Positions 23,274 through 35,500 of a stretch of DNA of 64,000 nucleotides are shown piece by piece. Under the pieces are notes generated by a model, which was not told where the DNA came from, did not search any database, and was given only the letters and a program-made list of their open reading frames with translations. The position numbers were made by a program, and so were the translations under genes. Each line of letters begins with the position of its first letter. The stretch's first letter is position 1. The stretch is from Symsagittifera roscoffensis (lineage: Eukaryota; Xenacoelomorpha; Acoela; Convolutidae), in NCBI RefSeq assembly GCF_963678635.1, contig NC_087066.1:40011223-40075222 (forward strand), in the 5' to 3' direction.

Positions 23274-23785
23274 GACTGCTCGTATCAGGGCAAAGCCCTG
23301 AATGTTCCGACTGCCTTTTAAGGTTTATGGAGCAGTAATAACATTAAAAATTTCAATGAAGTAAAACAAAAGAAGTTTTTTTTTTCTAAAATGTGAAATT
23401 TTTTAATGAAAATCATCCCCTCACACGCCATATAAAGTACAAAAGGATAGATTTCGCTCCTTGTAACAAACCAATTATGACAAATAAGCATCTTTCAACC
23501 AATTTGGAACGATTTCTAAGACGGATTAAATCTCCGCTTACGCGTTAATAGCGCGAAATATATCGCGCGTTAATTGTCCCAAAATGGCAATCTTTAAACC
23601 CTCGTAACTTTACGAAAAAGGATCACAGGTGAAATATCTTTTCGAGTTTAAACTCAGGAGAACAATACCTTTCGAATGATATAAAAAGATTCCGTCAAAA
23701 ATGGCTAGTTAAAAAGTCGAAATTTGTCTGAAGAAAAAAAAACCCAACTCGAGCACAAATATTCCGTTTCTTTCGTATCGAAAGC
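23274..23785 (-). mobile_element. Second copy of the ~522-bp element, inverted
   Basis: This is nearly the exact reverse complement of 15664-16185, with matching ends (GACTGCTCGTATC...; ...CTTTCGTATCGAAAG) and the same AT-rich interior. It is flanked by AACAA sequences like the GAACAA/TTGTTC target of copy 1. It forms an inverted pair about 7.1 kb apart, bracketing the broken gene and LINE. Confidence 0.75.
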
Positions 23786-23793
23786 CGGAACAA

Positions 23794-24245
23794 CAAGACT
23801 GCTCGTATCAGGGCGAAGTATCTGCCTGTTCCGACTGCCTTTTAAGCTGTATGGAAAAGTATTCGTTTAAAAAATGGTGGAATTTTCAAAAAAAACTGCG
23901 TTTTTTTGAAAATCATCCTTTTAACATGCGAAAAGTATGTTTCGTCTATAGCAAAGTGTTTGTTTAGTCCAAATAGTTTCTCTCATTTCAGGTCCAATTC
24001 GGAATAATTTCAAGAGCGATTAAACCCCGCTACGCTTTAATAGTGAGAAATTTATTGCGCGTTAATTGTCCCAAATTGACAATCTTTAAAAAGTCATAAT
24101 TTTACGAAAAATGTATATATTTTTTGAAAATTGAGCTAAGGACAACAATACTTTTGGATGATATAAAAAATCCGTCAAAATGGCTAGTTTAAAAAAGTTC
24201 AAAAAATGGCTAGTTTGTCTGGAGAAAAAACCAACAGAGAAAAAT
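23794..24245 (-). mobile_element. Third, diverged copy of the ~522-bp element
   Basis: It begins with CAAGACTGCTCGTATCAGGG directly after copy 2 and shows the same order of internal blocks (TAATTGTCCCAAAT, GGCTAGTTT). It has many substitutions, so it is older than copies 1 and 2. Confidence 0.65.
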
Positions 24246-25437
24246 TATTCGGTCACTTTCTTCGAAAATGGGAACCATAAAGCTCAATTGTGGTCGAGTG
24301 CTATATCATATCGATAAAAAAGTAAAGTTCAGAAAGCTGCTATCAGAATATAAGATATACAAAAATTGTTAACTTCGATTAGATTAGTTTTTACAAAAAT
24401 TGGAGCGTCTTTCTCATTATAGCCGCCATCGAAATATTGACCGCATGAGAATTTTAACACAAAAATAAACTGCTGATTGTATGTAGTTGCGTTAGGCCGA
24501 CAAAAATCATATCTACAGTCGACTTAGAAAGTCTCTAATTGATCTAGATTTTTTTTGCTTTTTTCTGCGTTCAGCACATTCTATTAATTCTGCTTGCCAT
24601 TAGCTAGCGTTATTAAATCGGAACATAAAATTTCCGATTCAACTTGTCTTACAGAATCACCGAATAATTTTGTCAATTTTGATTTCGCAAACAGCAGACA
24701 TATTATTAGCATTGTTGAGTTTTAAACGCCCATTCTATTCGATTTTTTTTTGGCGTCGCATGTAAATTTACCAACTAAGGTTTCCTACCCTTTTCGATTT
24801 TCAGGTATTCTATTTTTTGTTGTTTATTCGGCTTTAGGTACTAAGTGTGACAGAGTGGTCTCAAATCACCTAAATTTTTTAGAAACTATCTCGATCTTTT
24901 TGGAGCCGCCGCTCGATCTTTTTGGAGACTTTTTCTCAAATGTATTTAATCTGCCTCCTTATTGTGCCAACTTGTTTGATGTTATAGTTTTTATGACATC
25001 ACCGAAGCAATGAAATGAAAACTCTTTTTGCATTAGGGACCCTGTTGGTTTCAAGAGCCTCTATCACACTTGTACCCTGCTTTTTTATATTGTCTTAAAC
25101 GCCTCATGTTTTCCAAGTTGTCAGTTCATAACTGCTTCTTAAAGTTTTTTCGATGCTAATATAACACTGGCACTGGTATTACTTGGCAGGATTTTACTCA
25201 AACTGAACTTCATCTATTATTTAAACGCAATTCATTTTAGCTTCCGAAATATCATGTTTTTCTACAATTTCTGGAATCTATTATATATTTAAATGCGGGC
25301 TTCACTATCTCGCCATGTTTAAGCTTTTTCAACGTATTATGCATGTTTAAGCTATATCGTATATTGCAATGGTCAAATTTTTTTTCGATTTTCCAATTTG
25401 ATTTTAGTGGTTATTTTACCGAGTTTAAATTAAGCAG
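24246..25437. other. Gene-free AT-rich stretch
   Basis: No supported gene or RNA was seen. Short ORFs such as 24750-25013 show no motif. Confidence 0.45.
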
Positions 25438-27541
25438 CCCAATATCGAACTAGGGGTTGCGAATTTGGCCTCCAATTTTGAATGCCCGAATCATTTTAGT
25501 TAACGAGATAAGACGATTTGTGAGATTTTTTCAAAAATTGTCAGAAGTTTCAAATAACAAAATAATTTACAAAACTTGAAGTTCCCAACCCTGTAGTTGG
25601 GTGCTGTCAGAGTACTCTAAGGAGTTACAAATCTTGCCTCCAAATATGACTGTTCAAATCCTTGTAGTTTTCGAGATATGACGTTTTTTGTGATTTTTTC
25701 AAAAAATTTTCAGAAAACTGAATTTTTTTTTTTAAATCTGAAATTCCCAACCCTGTAGTTGGGTACTGTCAGAGTGCTCTCAAGGATTGCAAATCTTGCC
25801 TCAAAATATGACTACTCAATTCTTCGTAGTTTTCGAGATATGACGTTTTTTGTGATTTTTTCAAAAAATTTTCAGAAAACTGAAATTTTTTTTTTTAAAT
25901 CTGAAATTCCCAACCCTGCTGTTAGGTCCTGTCAGAGTACTCTCAAGGATTGCGAATCTTGCCTCCAAATATGACTACTCAATTCTTTGTAGTTTTGAGA
26001 TGTGACGTTTTTTGTGATTTTTTCAAAATTTTCATAAAGTTTTAATTAATTATTTTTCGAAATTTGAAAATCCCAACGCTATAGTTCGGTGTTGTCAGGG
26101 TACTCTAAAGAGTTGCAAATCTTGCCACATGCGACTGCTAAATGCGACTGCTCAAATGTTTTTAGTTTTCGAGATATGACGTTTTTTTGTGATTTTTTCA
26201 AAATTTTCAGAAAACTTAAATTATTATCATTCTTTTAAAATCTGAAATTCCCAACCCATTGTTGTTAGGTCCTGTCAGAGTACTCTCAAGGATTGCGAAT
26301 CTTGCCTCCAAATATGACTACTCAATTCTTAGTAGTTTTGAGATGTGACGTTTTTTGTGATTTTTTCAAAATGTTCAGAAAGTTTTAATTAAATATTTTT
26401 CGAAATTTGAAAATCCCAACGCTATAGTTCGGTGTTGTCAGGGTACTCTAAAGAGTTGCAAATTTTGCCACATGCGACTGCTAAACACGACTGCTCAAAT
26501 GTTTTTAGTTTCCGAGATGTGACGTTTTTTTGATTTTTTTTTTTCAAAATTTCACAAAGAACTTATCTACAAAGAAATTCAAAAAATTTGAAACTACTAA
26601 CTTGATGAAGATACAACCTTATTGTCAGCGTACACCCAGGCGTCTCAAATATTGCCTCTTAATATGAATGCTCAAATCCTTTTAGTTTTCAAGATAAGAC
26701 TTTTTAAATTTTTTTTTCGGGAAACTTAGGTTCAAAATTTTGGATTCCTAACCCTATAGTAGGGTGCTCTCAGGGAGTCTCAGTGGTTGCAATTTCTCCA
26801 GAGGCTCATTAAGTTTTCGAGATGACGCTTTTAAAATGGGAATTTCAAAAAGTTCGAAATTACCAACCCTGTAATTGGGTGCAGTCAGAGTACACTGAAA
26901 GTTTGCAGATGTTGTTTCCAATATATGCGGTTTTTCGAAAATTTCGAAGCACCGAAGGTGCGTTAAACGCTAGTTTTTTAAAAATTTAGATCCAAAAATT
27001 TTCATCAGAATTTGAAATTAGCAACATATCAGGTGCTGTCAGGTTACTTTCAGGGATTGCAAAGCCTGCCGCCTATATGTTTGCCTGAATCTTTTTTAGC
27101 TTCAGGGATGACCTTTTATATGATTTTCCAAAGTTTTAGATTAATTTAACAAAATTTGAAATTCCTGAGCCCTATAGTTACATGTTGTTAGGGTATTCTC
27201 AGGGGCTGCAATTCTTGCCTCCAAATTTGACTGCTCATATCATTTTAGCTTTCAAGATACGATGTTTTTCTATGATTTTTTGAATGATTAGATTTTAAAA
27301 ATTTCGAAATTTGAAATTAGCAACCCTATGGCAGGTTGCTGTTAAGTTAATTTCAGGGGTTGCAAAAATTGCCATGAAAAATGTCTGCTCAAGTTCTTTT
27401 AGCTTTCGAAACATGACGTTTATTTTTGATTGTTATTTTCAAGAAATTTATTAGAAAAAAAGAAAACTACACAAAGTTTGAAATTGGAAGTTTGAAGTGC
27501 GGTCCTGTCAGGGTACTTTCAGGAGTTGCTAATTTTGCTGC
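25438..27541 (+). repeat. Divergent tandem repeat, ~165-bp monomer
   Basis: About 13 units share the order CCCAACCCTGTAGTTGGGT, CTGTCAGAGTACTCT, TTGCAAATCTTGCC and TTTTCGAGATATGACG. The GAGATATGACG block recurs at about 25507, 25673, 25837, 26000, 26170, 26340 and 26513, giving a spacing of 163-174 bp. Central units are most alike and outer ones are highly diverged, as expected for an old satellite expanded from the middle. Confidence 0.85.
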
Positions 27542-27545
27542 CATT

Positions 27546-27884
27546 GATAGATCCGCCCCCTTTGATACTTTTTCAGAAATCCATTTTTGGCCGACCGACC
27601 CCAAAATTTTTCTAAAGGCGCCTTTGGCGCCAATATATACTAACTTTGAGGGGGAGCGCGCGCCAAAAAAAACGCGATTTTTAAAAAGTGCCCAAAAACG
27701 GCTTTTTTGACTGTTTTTTCAAGAATTTGCCTGCGGCGCAGAAAAAATAACCAAGATAGGGGCTAAACAGTGCTTTGGGGGAGCTCGAAAAATCAATTTG
27801 GTCGACCTAAAAAAAAGGTCAAAATTTTCGAATTTTTTTTGAAAATCCGCCCCTCCCCTCGAGAAAATCCTAGATCCGCCCCTG
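27546..27884 (-). mobile_element. CAGGGGCGGATC-family DNA transposon copy
   Basis: Its minus-strand terminus at 27884 reads CAGGGGCGGATCTAGG. The interior matches 12404-12744 (GGCGCCAATATATA, GGTCGACC). It abuts and probably truncated the satellite at 27541. Confidence 0.55.
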
Positions 27885-29171
27885 TTCATGACACAGGTAG
27901 GTTTCAAAAATGAGAGAGAAAATGTTTAGTATTGTTCCAGTAAGCAGTTTTTCTTGTAGTACCTTCTATGTAGCATACAATTTCCACTAGGACTTGTTTT
28001 ACTAGAGGTGTGGGTTTCAAACTTCTTCGGCCAATGCCGGAGGGTTCCCATTGTCATCCGCATACTCAAGGTGGGAACGGATGCTGCAAAATGAAAGACA
28101 CTACACTCGTCCAAAGAAGTAAGACCTTGTTGTCAGTTGCGCGCCAGGGTCCGAGGCAAAAAAAGACGTGGTACTATCAATAAAATTTAAGTTTTTTCAA
28201 TTCGGTAAATTGATGATTGTTTCAATCTTGATTTTTTGTTGAAAAATTAGCTTGAATCAAGTCCGACCGAACACAATAAAAAAAAATTTGTCAGATTTTC
28301 ATTTGAAAATTTAAAATTTGTTGGGTAATGCTATTGGTTTGTTCAAATCGCGATGCTTTTTTTCAATACTATAGTTTTACCTTACAAAATGGGGTTTTAA
28401 AATTGAGGGCATATCGATTTGCACGTGAGCTGATTAGCATGCGCTATAGGATTGTTTCCACTTTGATTTGTTTCAATGCCGTCTTTGATTTAGTAAGACC
28501 CCCCAAGTCTGCCCCGTATACAGTCAACACTGCCCGGGATGAAAAAACCAAAACGCCTGAAAAATATAACCTAATAGTGTTAGGGCTCATTTCTATTTTT
28601 GATTTGCTTTTTGGTCAATTTTTTTCACATTTTTTTTCTGAATTCCTAATTTTTCACTCCAATGATAGAGTATTTCACATTTAGTCAATTTTTCAGCTCG
28701 AATCGAGCTCATTTCACGCTTTTAATTGGCAGTGACTTAGTTTTCATACTTTTTCAAATGTTTCATCGTTTTGAAAAGAATGCTCAGTAAGTAAAATTGC
28801 TGAGGAATTGTCGGTTTCTTTCTTTTTTTTGTCTTTCAAAAAGTACCTGTTCCCCGCTTGCTAAGAAGCGGGATAGTTACTGTAGTTTTATTCTGATTTG
28901 AATTTTAAAATATCTTCTTTGCGCAATATAGCGCCTTCTAGATAGAATTCGCGAAACTACCGAAAATTTGCGTAGATTTCGTTTATTTTAGTTTAGAAAA
29001 ATCGTATCACTAGAATGAATTTAAATGAGCTTTAGATTGAAGTTGAATATTTAGTTTGTTTTTGATTATTTAGTTTTTTTCCTATCAACAATTCAATATT
29101 CAATTTTTTTTTGCATAAAATATACGTCAGGAAAATGTCTTGATGTATGTTGATGATTTACCCATTTTTCA
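27885..29171. other. Spacer upstream of the CCCH gene
   Basis: No supported gene was seen. Open stretches at about 28010-28190 and 28328-28684 have no recognisable domain. A TTTTTCAG acceptor-like site at about 29165-29172 precedes the start of the CCCH gene by 69 bp. Confidence 0.4.
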
Positions 29172-29240
29172 GACTAGTATTGTTAGTAATATAATAATAG
29201 AATAGTATCAGCTATAGACTATTATTATCAAGAATTGAAA

Positions 29241-29573
29241 ATGAACGGTGGAATGGTCGGGCACAGTCCCTACAAAAAGAAGATCTGCAACAACTTCGCT
29301 AAGGGAAATTGTCTGGCTGGAAGCGATTGCACTTTCGCTCACGGAACCCGCGAGTTGAGAACCTTCGAGAACCCGATCTACAAATCGATGCTGTGCACAT
29401 CGTACGATCAAGGGGGAATTTGTCAGATGGGAACTGACTGTCTGCTTGCTCATGGAGAAATTGAACTAAGATTCGATGATGTGACGATTGCGACCGTATC
29501 AACTGAGGATGAGAACACTGCCCCAAGTTTGACCAACCAACAAACGAAAGAGCTGAAGAAAAGTGCATACAAG
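29241..29573 (+). CDS. CCCH gene exon 1 (fingers 1 and 2)
   Basis: ATG at 29241, 69 bp after a TTTTTCAG acceptor-like site. Finger 1 is CNNFAKGNCLAGSDCTFAH (x7-x5-x3) and finger 2 starts CTSYDQGGIC (x8-x5-x3). It ends in phase 0 at AAG/GTGGGT. Confidence 0.9.
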
Positions 29574-32500
29574 GTGGGTCTTTTCGGTACATAAGATAAG
29601 AAAGAATAGCGAATTTCAAATTTTACTTTGTGAAATGCCCGTTTTCAATGTTCATTTTGGACAGCATTTCCTTTAAAATTCAGTAAACATTTTACATTGA
29701 CCGAGAGCAAATGATCCGAGCTATCATCTGTGAAAATATTAATATTTGATTTCGATTACCTACCAAGGTAATCCGGCTCTGAAAATGCCAGTTTTCCTCA
29801 TCTGCACTAAGTTTTGCATCGTAGTGAAATCTTTCTGGAATAATGGGGTAAGAAACTTGTTCATGCAACGTGAAATATTCTCAGCGAGAAAATGGAAAGA
29901 ATCAGTGCGAAATTTTTACTAAACCCGACGTTTGTTATTTTTGGAGCCGGAATACATTGGTAAGTCATTGAATACTGGGGTAAGAAACTTGTTCATGCAA
30001 CGTGAAACATTCTCAGCGAGAAAATGGAAAGAATCAGTGCGAAATTTTTACTAAACCCGACGTTTGTTTTTTTTTGGAGCCGGAATACATTGGTAAGTCA
30101 TTGAAACCAAATATTGAAACTTTCACAGATGGTAGCTCTGATCACCTGCTCTCGGTCAATGTAAAATTTTTACTGAAATTCGAAGGAAATGTTGTCCAAA
30201 AAGTACATTGATTACAGGCATTTTACAGAGTAAAATCCTGAATTTGCGCTTTATTTGGTCCACTAGTGTAAATTCATAGAGGGCAGTTCTGATCATCATA
30301 GAGGGCATTCTATGTATGTAAAAGTTTCGTTTTTCAGTAAAAGTTGTCCAAAATCATCCTTGAAATAGACATTTCAGAGGGAAAATTTTGGAGTTGAGCT
30401 GAATTTTTTCCACTAGCGTATCACAAATGGCAAAAACTGGCTTTTCCAGACCTAGAAAAAATTGGTAAGTATACTGGGCGACACTGAAAACGCAAAAGCA
30501 AAAATTCGACGAGCCAAAAATTTTTTTCAATATGAATGTTTTGAAAGCATGCAAAATTCATATGCTTGCTCTGATAGTAAAAGATAGTTAAAAACTAAGT
30601 CTCAAAAAGTTTTTAGGGCAAAAATAACATAAAAAATGTTCTTTTATATCTAATTCATTTCATGGAACTAACTTTTGTACCCTAAATTTTTCAACGCTCT
30701 GGAAAATTTTCACCTTTCTGGTCAATAAACTAAATAAGACTGAAGGATAAGCAATAAACACATTTTATATTTGCATCAAAACTGGGTTTTCCTGGTTAGT
30801 TTCGTGCATATATTTTTCCAGGCTTACAAAGAAACTCAAATTTGGAAAATACTCATTTGTAAATTAGGTGCTGAAATATGATCAAATTTAGCCTAAAAGC
30901 TTCAGTTTAAAAGATTTCACAGTTTCTTCTACCATGTCCTTTTTGAGGGAAGTTTACTTGATGATGCGTTTTTAATATCGCTCAGTATACTTCAAACTGT
31001 AAAGTAAGACGTTCAGAGAGGGTAGTTTAGATCATTACAGGCAGTCGATGTAAAAATTTTGGTAATATTCTAAAAGAAAGGTTGTCCAAATGGTTCCTTA
31101 GAATTAAGCATTTTGGAGAGTAAAACCTAACTTTGCGTTTATTTTTAACCATTTGTGTAAATAAAGATAGTTAACACATCGAATAATTTTTAATGGCAGA
31201 AATTGAAGATAATTGATATGTAAAGGAGGTTAAAACGGCGCGTTTAATTATGCCATATGTTAAAGAGCGCGCTATGTATTCACTTCATGCGACAAGGAAA
31301 CTGTAATCTGGGGAAGGGTTGTGCATTCGCTCACGGAAAGGAAGAACTGACGAATGTTGCCCCGCCCGACACCAATGACCCGAAGTACAAGACGAAGCTG
31401 TGTCTGCGCTACGAACAGGACAGCTTTTGTCCCAGCGGAGAGCACTGTGTATTTGCTCACGGGGAAGACGAGCTGAAAGCGCAAAGTGGATCGGCTGATA
31501 AAAGTGGAAAGCTAAGCCTGTTGTACAAGACTAGTCTGTGTAATAACTTCGCAACTTTGGGAATGTGCCCTAATGGAAAGAACTGTTCGTTTGCTCATGG
31601 AAAATACGAGTTGAGACCCGTTGGATTTGATGGTAAGTCTTATTTTAGAAGAATAACGTGCTGTTCTATTCCGAAATAAATAATTATAAACTATTGCATG
31701 AACCATATAATTAACTTGCTTAAAAGATGTAAGAGCTTGTCGTTTTCTCGCGGGAATGCATTACAGATTTAAGAACCAATTAGTGGTAACTTCCCAAATG
31801 GCATAATTCCCAAATGGCATAAACATGGAAACTTTTCCCAAATGGCATAAATTTCAAGTTTTCATTGTAATTTAAACGTTTTCTATCAATTTCTAACATT
31901 TTGTCAGGAACGAAAGCATGTGAACAAGATTTGGAATTAATTGCTTCCAAACAAATTTAAGCCACAGGTTTGCCGAAAAAATTTGACCACAAGAAGCTTA
32001 TTAATAACCGCAAGCTGATGCTTCTTGCTTTTGATAAAAAGTTCTACAAGTTTTTCACGATAAAAAGTCAATCAACATTTGAATTGACAATTTGACTAAT
32101 TTTCTCACATTGTTCACGAAAAAATTGTTCTCGATTTTTCCAAAGCAACTGTTGCATGAAATTTATGCCATTTGGGAAATATTTCATTTTTATGCCATTT
32201 GGGAATTATGCCATTTGAGACGTAATCCAATTAGTTTTTAAAGGAGATTTCGAGGCCAAAATAGCTGAGAACCCGAAGTGGAAATGCCTCAAGTGCAACA
32301 TCTACGTCCAAACGGGACACTGCAATCGAGTCAACTGTGACTTCGCTCACGGGGAGGAGGAGTTACGCAACGAGTTCCCCGAAGCCAGCAAGGCAGTCAA
32401 AGTCAAGGTCAACTACAAGACTGCGATCTGCAATAACTTTGCAGCACAAGGATACTGCTTCCACGAAGACAAGTATGTCTTTGAGAATTTATGTTTGTGT

Positions 32501-35500
32501 TGTTGGTCTTGTTTGTAGCTGCTAGAATGAGGGATCCTCATTTTTAAGAGTAATGAACGTAGTGAGTACTCTCATATAGGTCTTGCTTTTTTTGTTTTTT
32601 TTTAGCAAAAAAAAATTAAATTTTGTTCACACTCAGCTTTGATTTTTCGCGGTTTGACTTTTAAGTTCAGTGCATTTCCATTGTTAAAAGGAAGGCAAAC
32701 TCCACTATCGAACAGCAAAAAAGTAAAAGCCAGGAAAAACGTGATCGACTTCTAATTTCGAAAATGGAAATTAATTATCAGGTTTCCCAGCGAAATACTT
32801 TTACATATTGATCCAGTTTTCTCAAATTGGGTCAATTTTAACAAAAAGTGTCCATCATAAATTGTTCTACAAATTCAAAGAGCTTTTAGGCCATCTATTT
32901 TTTCCTTCAAATTTCAAAAGTTAAAGATATTGAAAAAAAAACAAGTCGGATTTTTTTCAGTTTCCTTTCGTTCCTTACTCTTTTCCAACTGTCAGTTGGC
33001 TATGTTTGTGTTTTTTTCTAAAACTTGTTAATCCGAACATATGTGTGGCAGAGTCTGCATATTCTCGATGAATAACTAATCAACATCATCAGCATTATTC
33101 TCGCTGTAATGCTGCTTTATTTTTGAATCTATTGAAAATAGGTGTTCGTTTGCACACGGCGAGCATGAGTTGAACAAAACGCGGGATGCAGCTGCTGCTT
33201 TGAAGATCATCCGAGAATCGGCTGTGCAGCAGAGAAAGAGACCTAAGATCGAGGCAGCTGCTGGGGGAGCTGAGTCCTTGTCCAGAAGTGGAGGGAACGC
33301 GACGGTAGCCGCTATGAGTAGCCCGACTGATCAGACGCTTTTCGCGGAGTTTCTTGAGTTCAAGAAGTTCAAACAGCAAAGCGACACAGCTGCAGCCGCT
33401 GGTTTGTTAAATTCATTTTTTTGTATTCAAAAAACGGCACTTTCAGAGTAGTATGTGTGCTCTGAACATGATTTTTTGATTGAGAGTTTTTACACATGCG
33501 AATAGTAGTGTAATATTACGAAAAAAAAATGTGCTCATTTGGTGGTACTTTTGGTATTTTTCAATTTTATCATTTTCAAGCCTATTTAAGCATAGTCAAT
33601 TGAATAGCATATGCTATTGCTTTTTTTGGCTAGTGTTAGGTCCTGTTTGAAAAAACAGGTATAATGAAAATGTATGGAGTTTGCTGTTTTTTGTTGATTT
33701 TTGGAAAATGCTTTTTTGTTGAAATTCCAATTTTCTCAAAAACTACAGTGCAATTTTTCAAAAAATGGTGGCAATGGACAAACCCGCTGCTCTTCTATGT
33801 GCCTATATTTTTTGCTAGTCTCTTCTCATTATACCGCACGGTCTACGGCCTTCGAAAGTTTCAATAGAGGGATTTTGACCTATTTGTTTTGATTTTTTCT
33901 TTCTCTCAAATACTAAATGCACAAATCTGAAATAAAATTTTCAATCAAAAGAATAATTATGGGGATCTCCCCTTGTCAAGCCGCTAATCCCTCAATTCGG
34001 TAGAAAAAAAAATTATGGCCTCAAACAAGCACATTTCTTGACCTTTAGGTTAGACTTCAAAATTTTCCCCAAAAATTAACCTGCCAAATCGGAGATTAAG
34101 GGTTTAACAGAAATCAAAACACCAGATATTTAGTTTTCCCCTGCGCTAGCGACTATGCCCTCCGTTTTGAAAACAAATATGGCCTTTTTTGTAGAAAAGC
34201 AGATTTGGACTTAGTGAAAATCCATTTTTTGAAATTCTTACCATTTTTCTTTCAATTTCATCACTATTTTCGAAAACTAATAGCTAAATCTGATATTAAG
34301 GATTGTATCTAACAATTAAGGCGTATATTTTTGCCCTGCATATAAAGCCATTCTCATGCTTTAATACAGAAAAGTTTATGGATTTAAAAAAAAAAAATTT
34401 TGATTTTGATCGTTTTTTGGAATCTTTTTCACTTTTTCCGATATCCACCCAACCAAATCTGAGATAAAGAATTCAATTAAAAGAGCGAGTATTCGTTTTC
34501 TTATTTAAACAAGCAGCTAATCTCCTACTTAAGCAGGGGATTTATTAGGGTTTTGCGTGAAGTCCATTGTTTGAAATTTTGAAAATTACGCATTTCGGCA
34601 TCAGTACAATAACAGTAAAACTTTTAAAATAGGCACATCCAGCATTAGCTGGGCCATTAGTTTTTTTTTCAATTGAATATGATGCAGATGCTAGGACGTG
34701 AGTGAAGTGACACTCCTAATCCTCAGGTCGGAGATTTAAATACGGAACTTTGGAATAGTTTTTTTTTGGCTAAAATGTTCGCTGCTTTATTGGTGGCTAG
34801 TGTTGGTAAAGTTACAAGCGGTCGTGGAGCAGATGTGAGACTGAGATACGCCTTGTCTCAAAACTTATTTTCATTTTTTTTCTAAGCTGTATTTTAAACT
34901 TCTAATTTTTTTCCTTTTTTGTTTTGCCAGTTAAGAGCTCTTTCTAAGAGTAATGAACGTAGTGAGGAATCTTATATAGGTCTTGCTGATAAGTCAGAAA
35001 ATTTGTTCACGCTCAATTTTGATTTTTCTTCGTTTGACTTCCATTTTTAAAAGGAAGGCAAACTCCACTATCGAACTGCAAAAGTGTAAAGGTCACGAAA
35101 AACGTGATCGACTTCTAATTTCGAAAATGGAAATTAATTATCAGAATATCCAGCGAAATAAGTGTTACCTATTGATACAGTTTTCTCAAATTGGGTTAAT
35201 TTTAATTAAAAAAAGGGTCCATCATAAATTTTTCTACAAATTCAAAGAGCTTTAAGGCCATCTATTTTTTTTCGAAATTCAAACGTTGAAGTCTCTGGAA
35301 AAACCAGTTTTTTTTTTTCCAGTTTCCTTGCGTTCATTGCTCTTTTCCAACTGTCAGTTGGCTATTTTTTTTGTATTTTCTTCGCTTGTGTTTGCAAAGC
35401 ATAGCTTCGCCTCTGTAAACTCTTCGGACAAAGACTCAAAAGTTATCTAACATTCTTTGAATTGAAAATGCATGACTGTTAGAGCAATCAAAAAAACATA

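Noticed and set aside
27950-28190. Possible exon with GVGFKLLRPMPEG
   Set aside because: The open stretch is short, lacks a clear acceptor/donor pair and no partner exon was found.
28328-28684. 118-codon ORF upstream of the CCCH gene
   Set aside because: No recognisable domain, AT-driven hydrophobic composition, no splice support.
33095-33379. Minus-strand ORF over CCCH exon 4
   Set aside because: It is a shadow; the plus-strand exon has matching phases on both sides.
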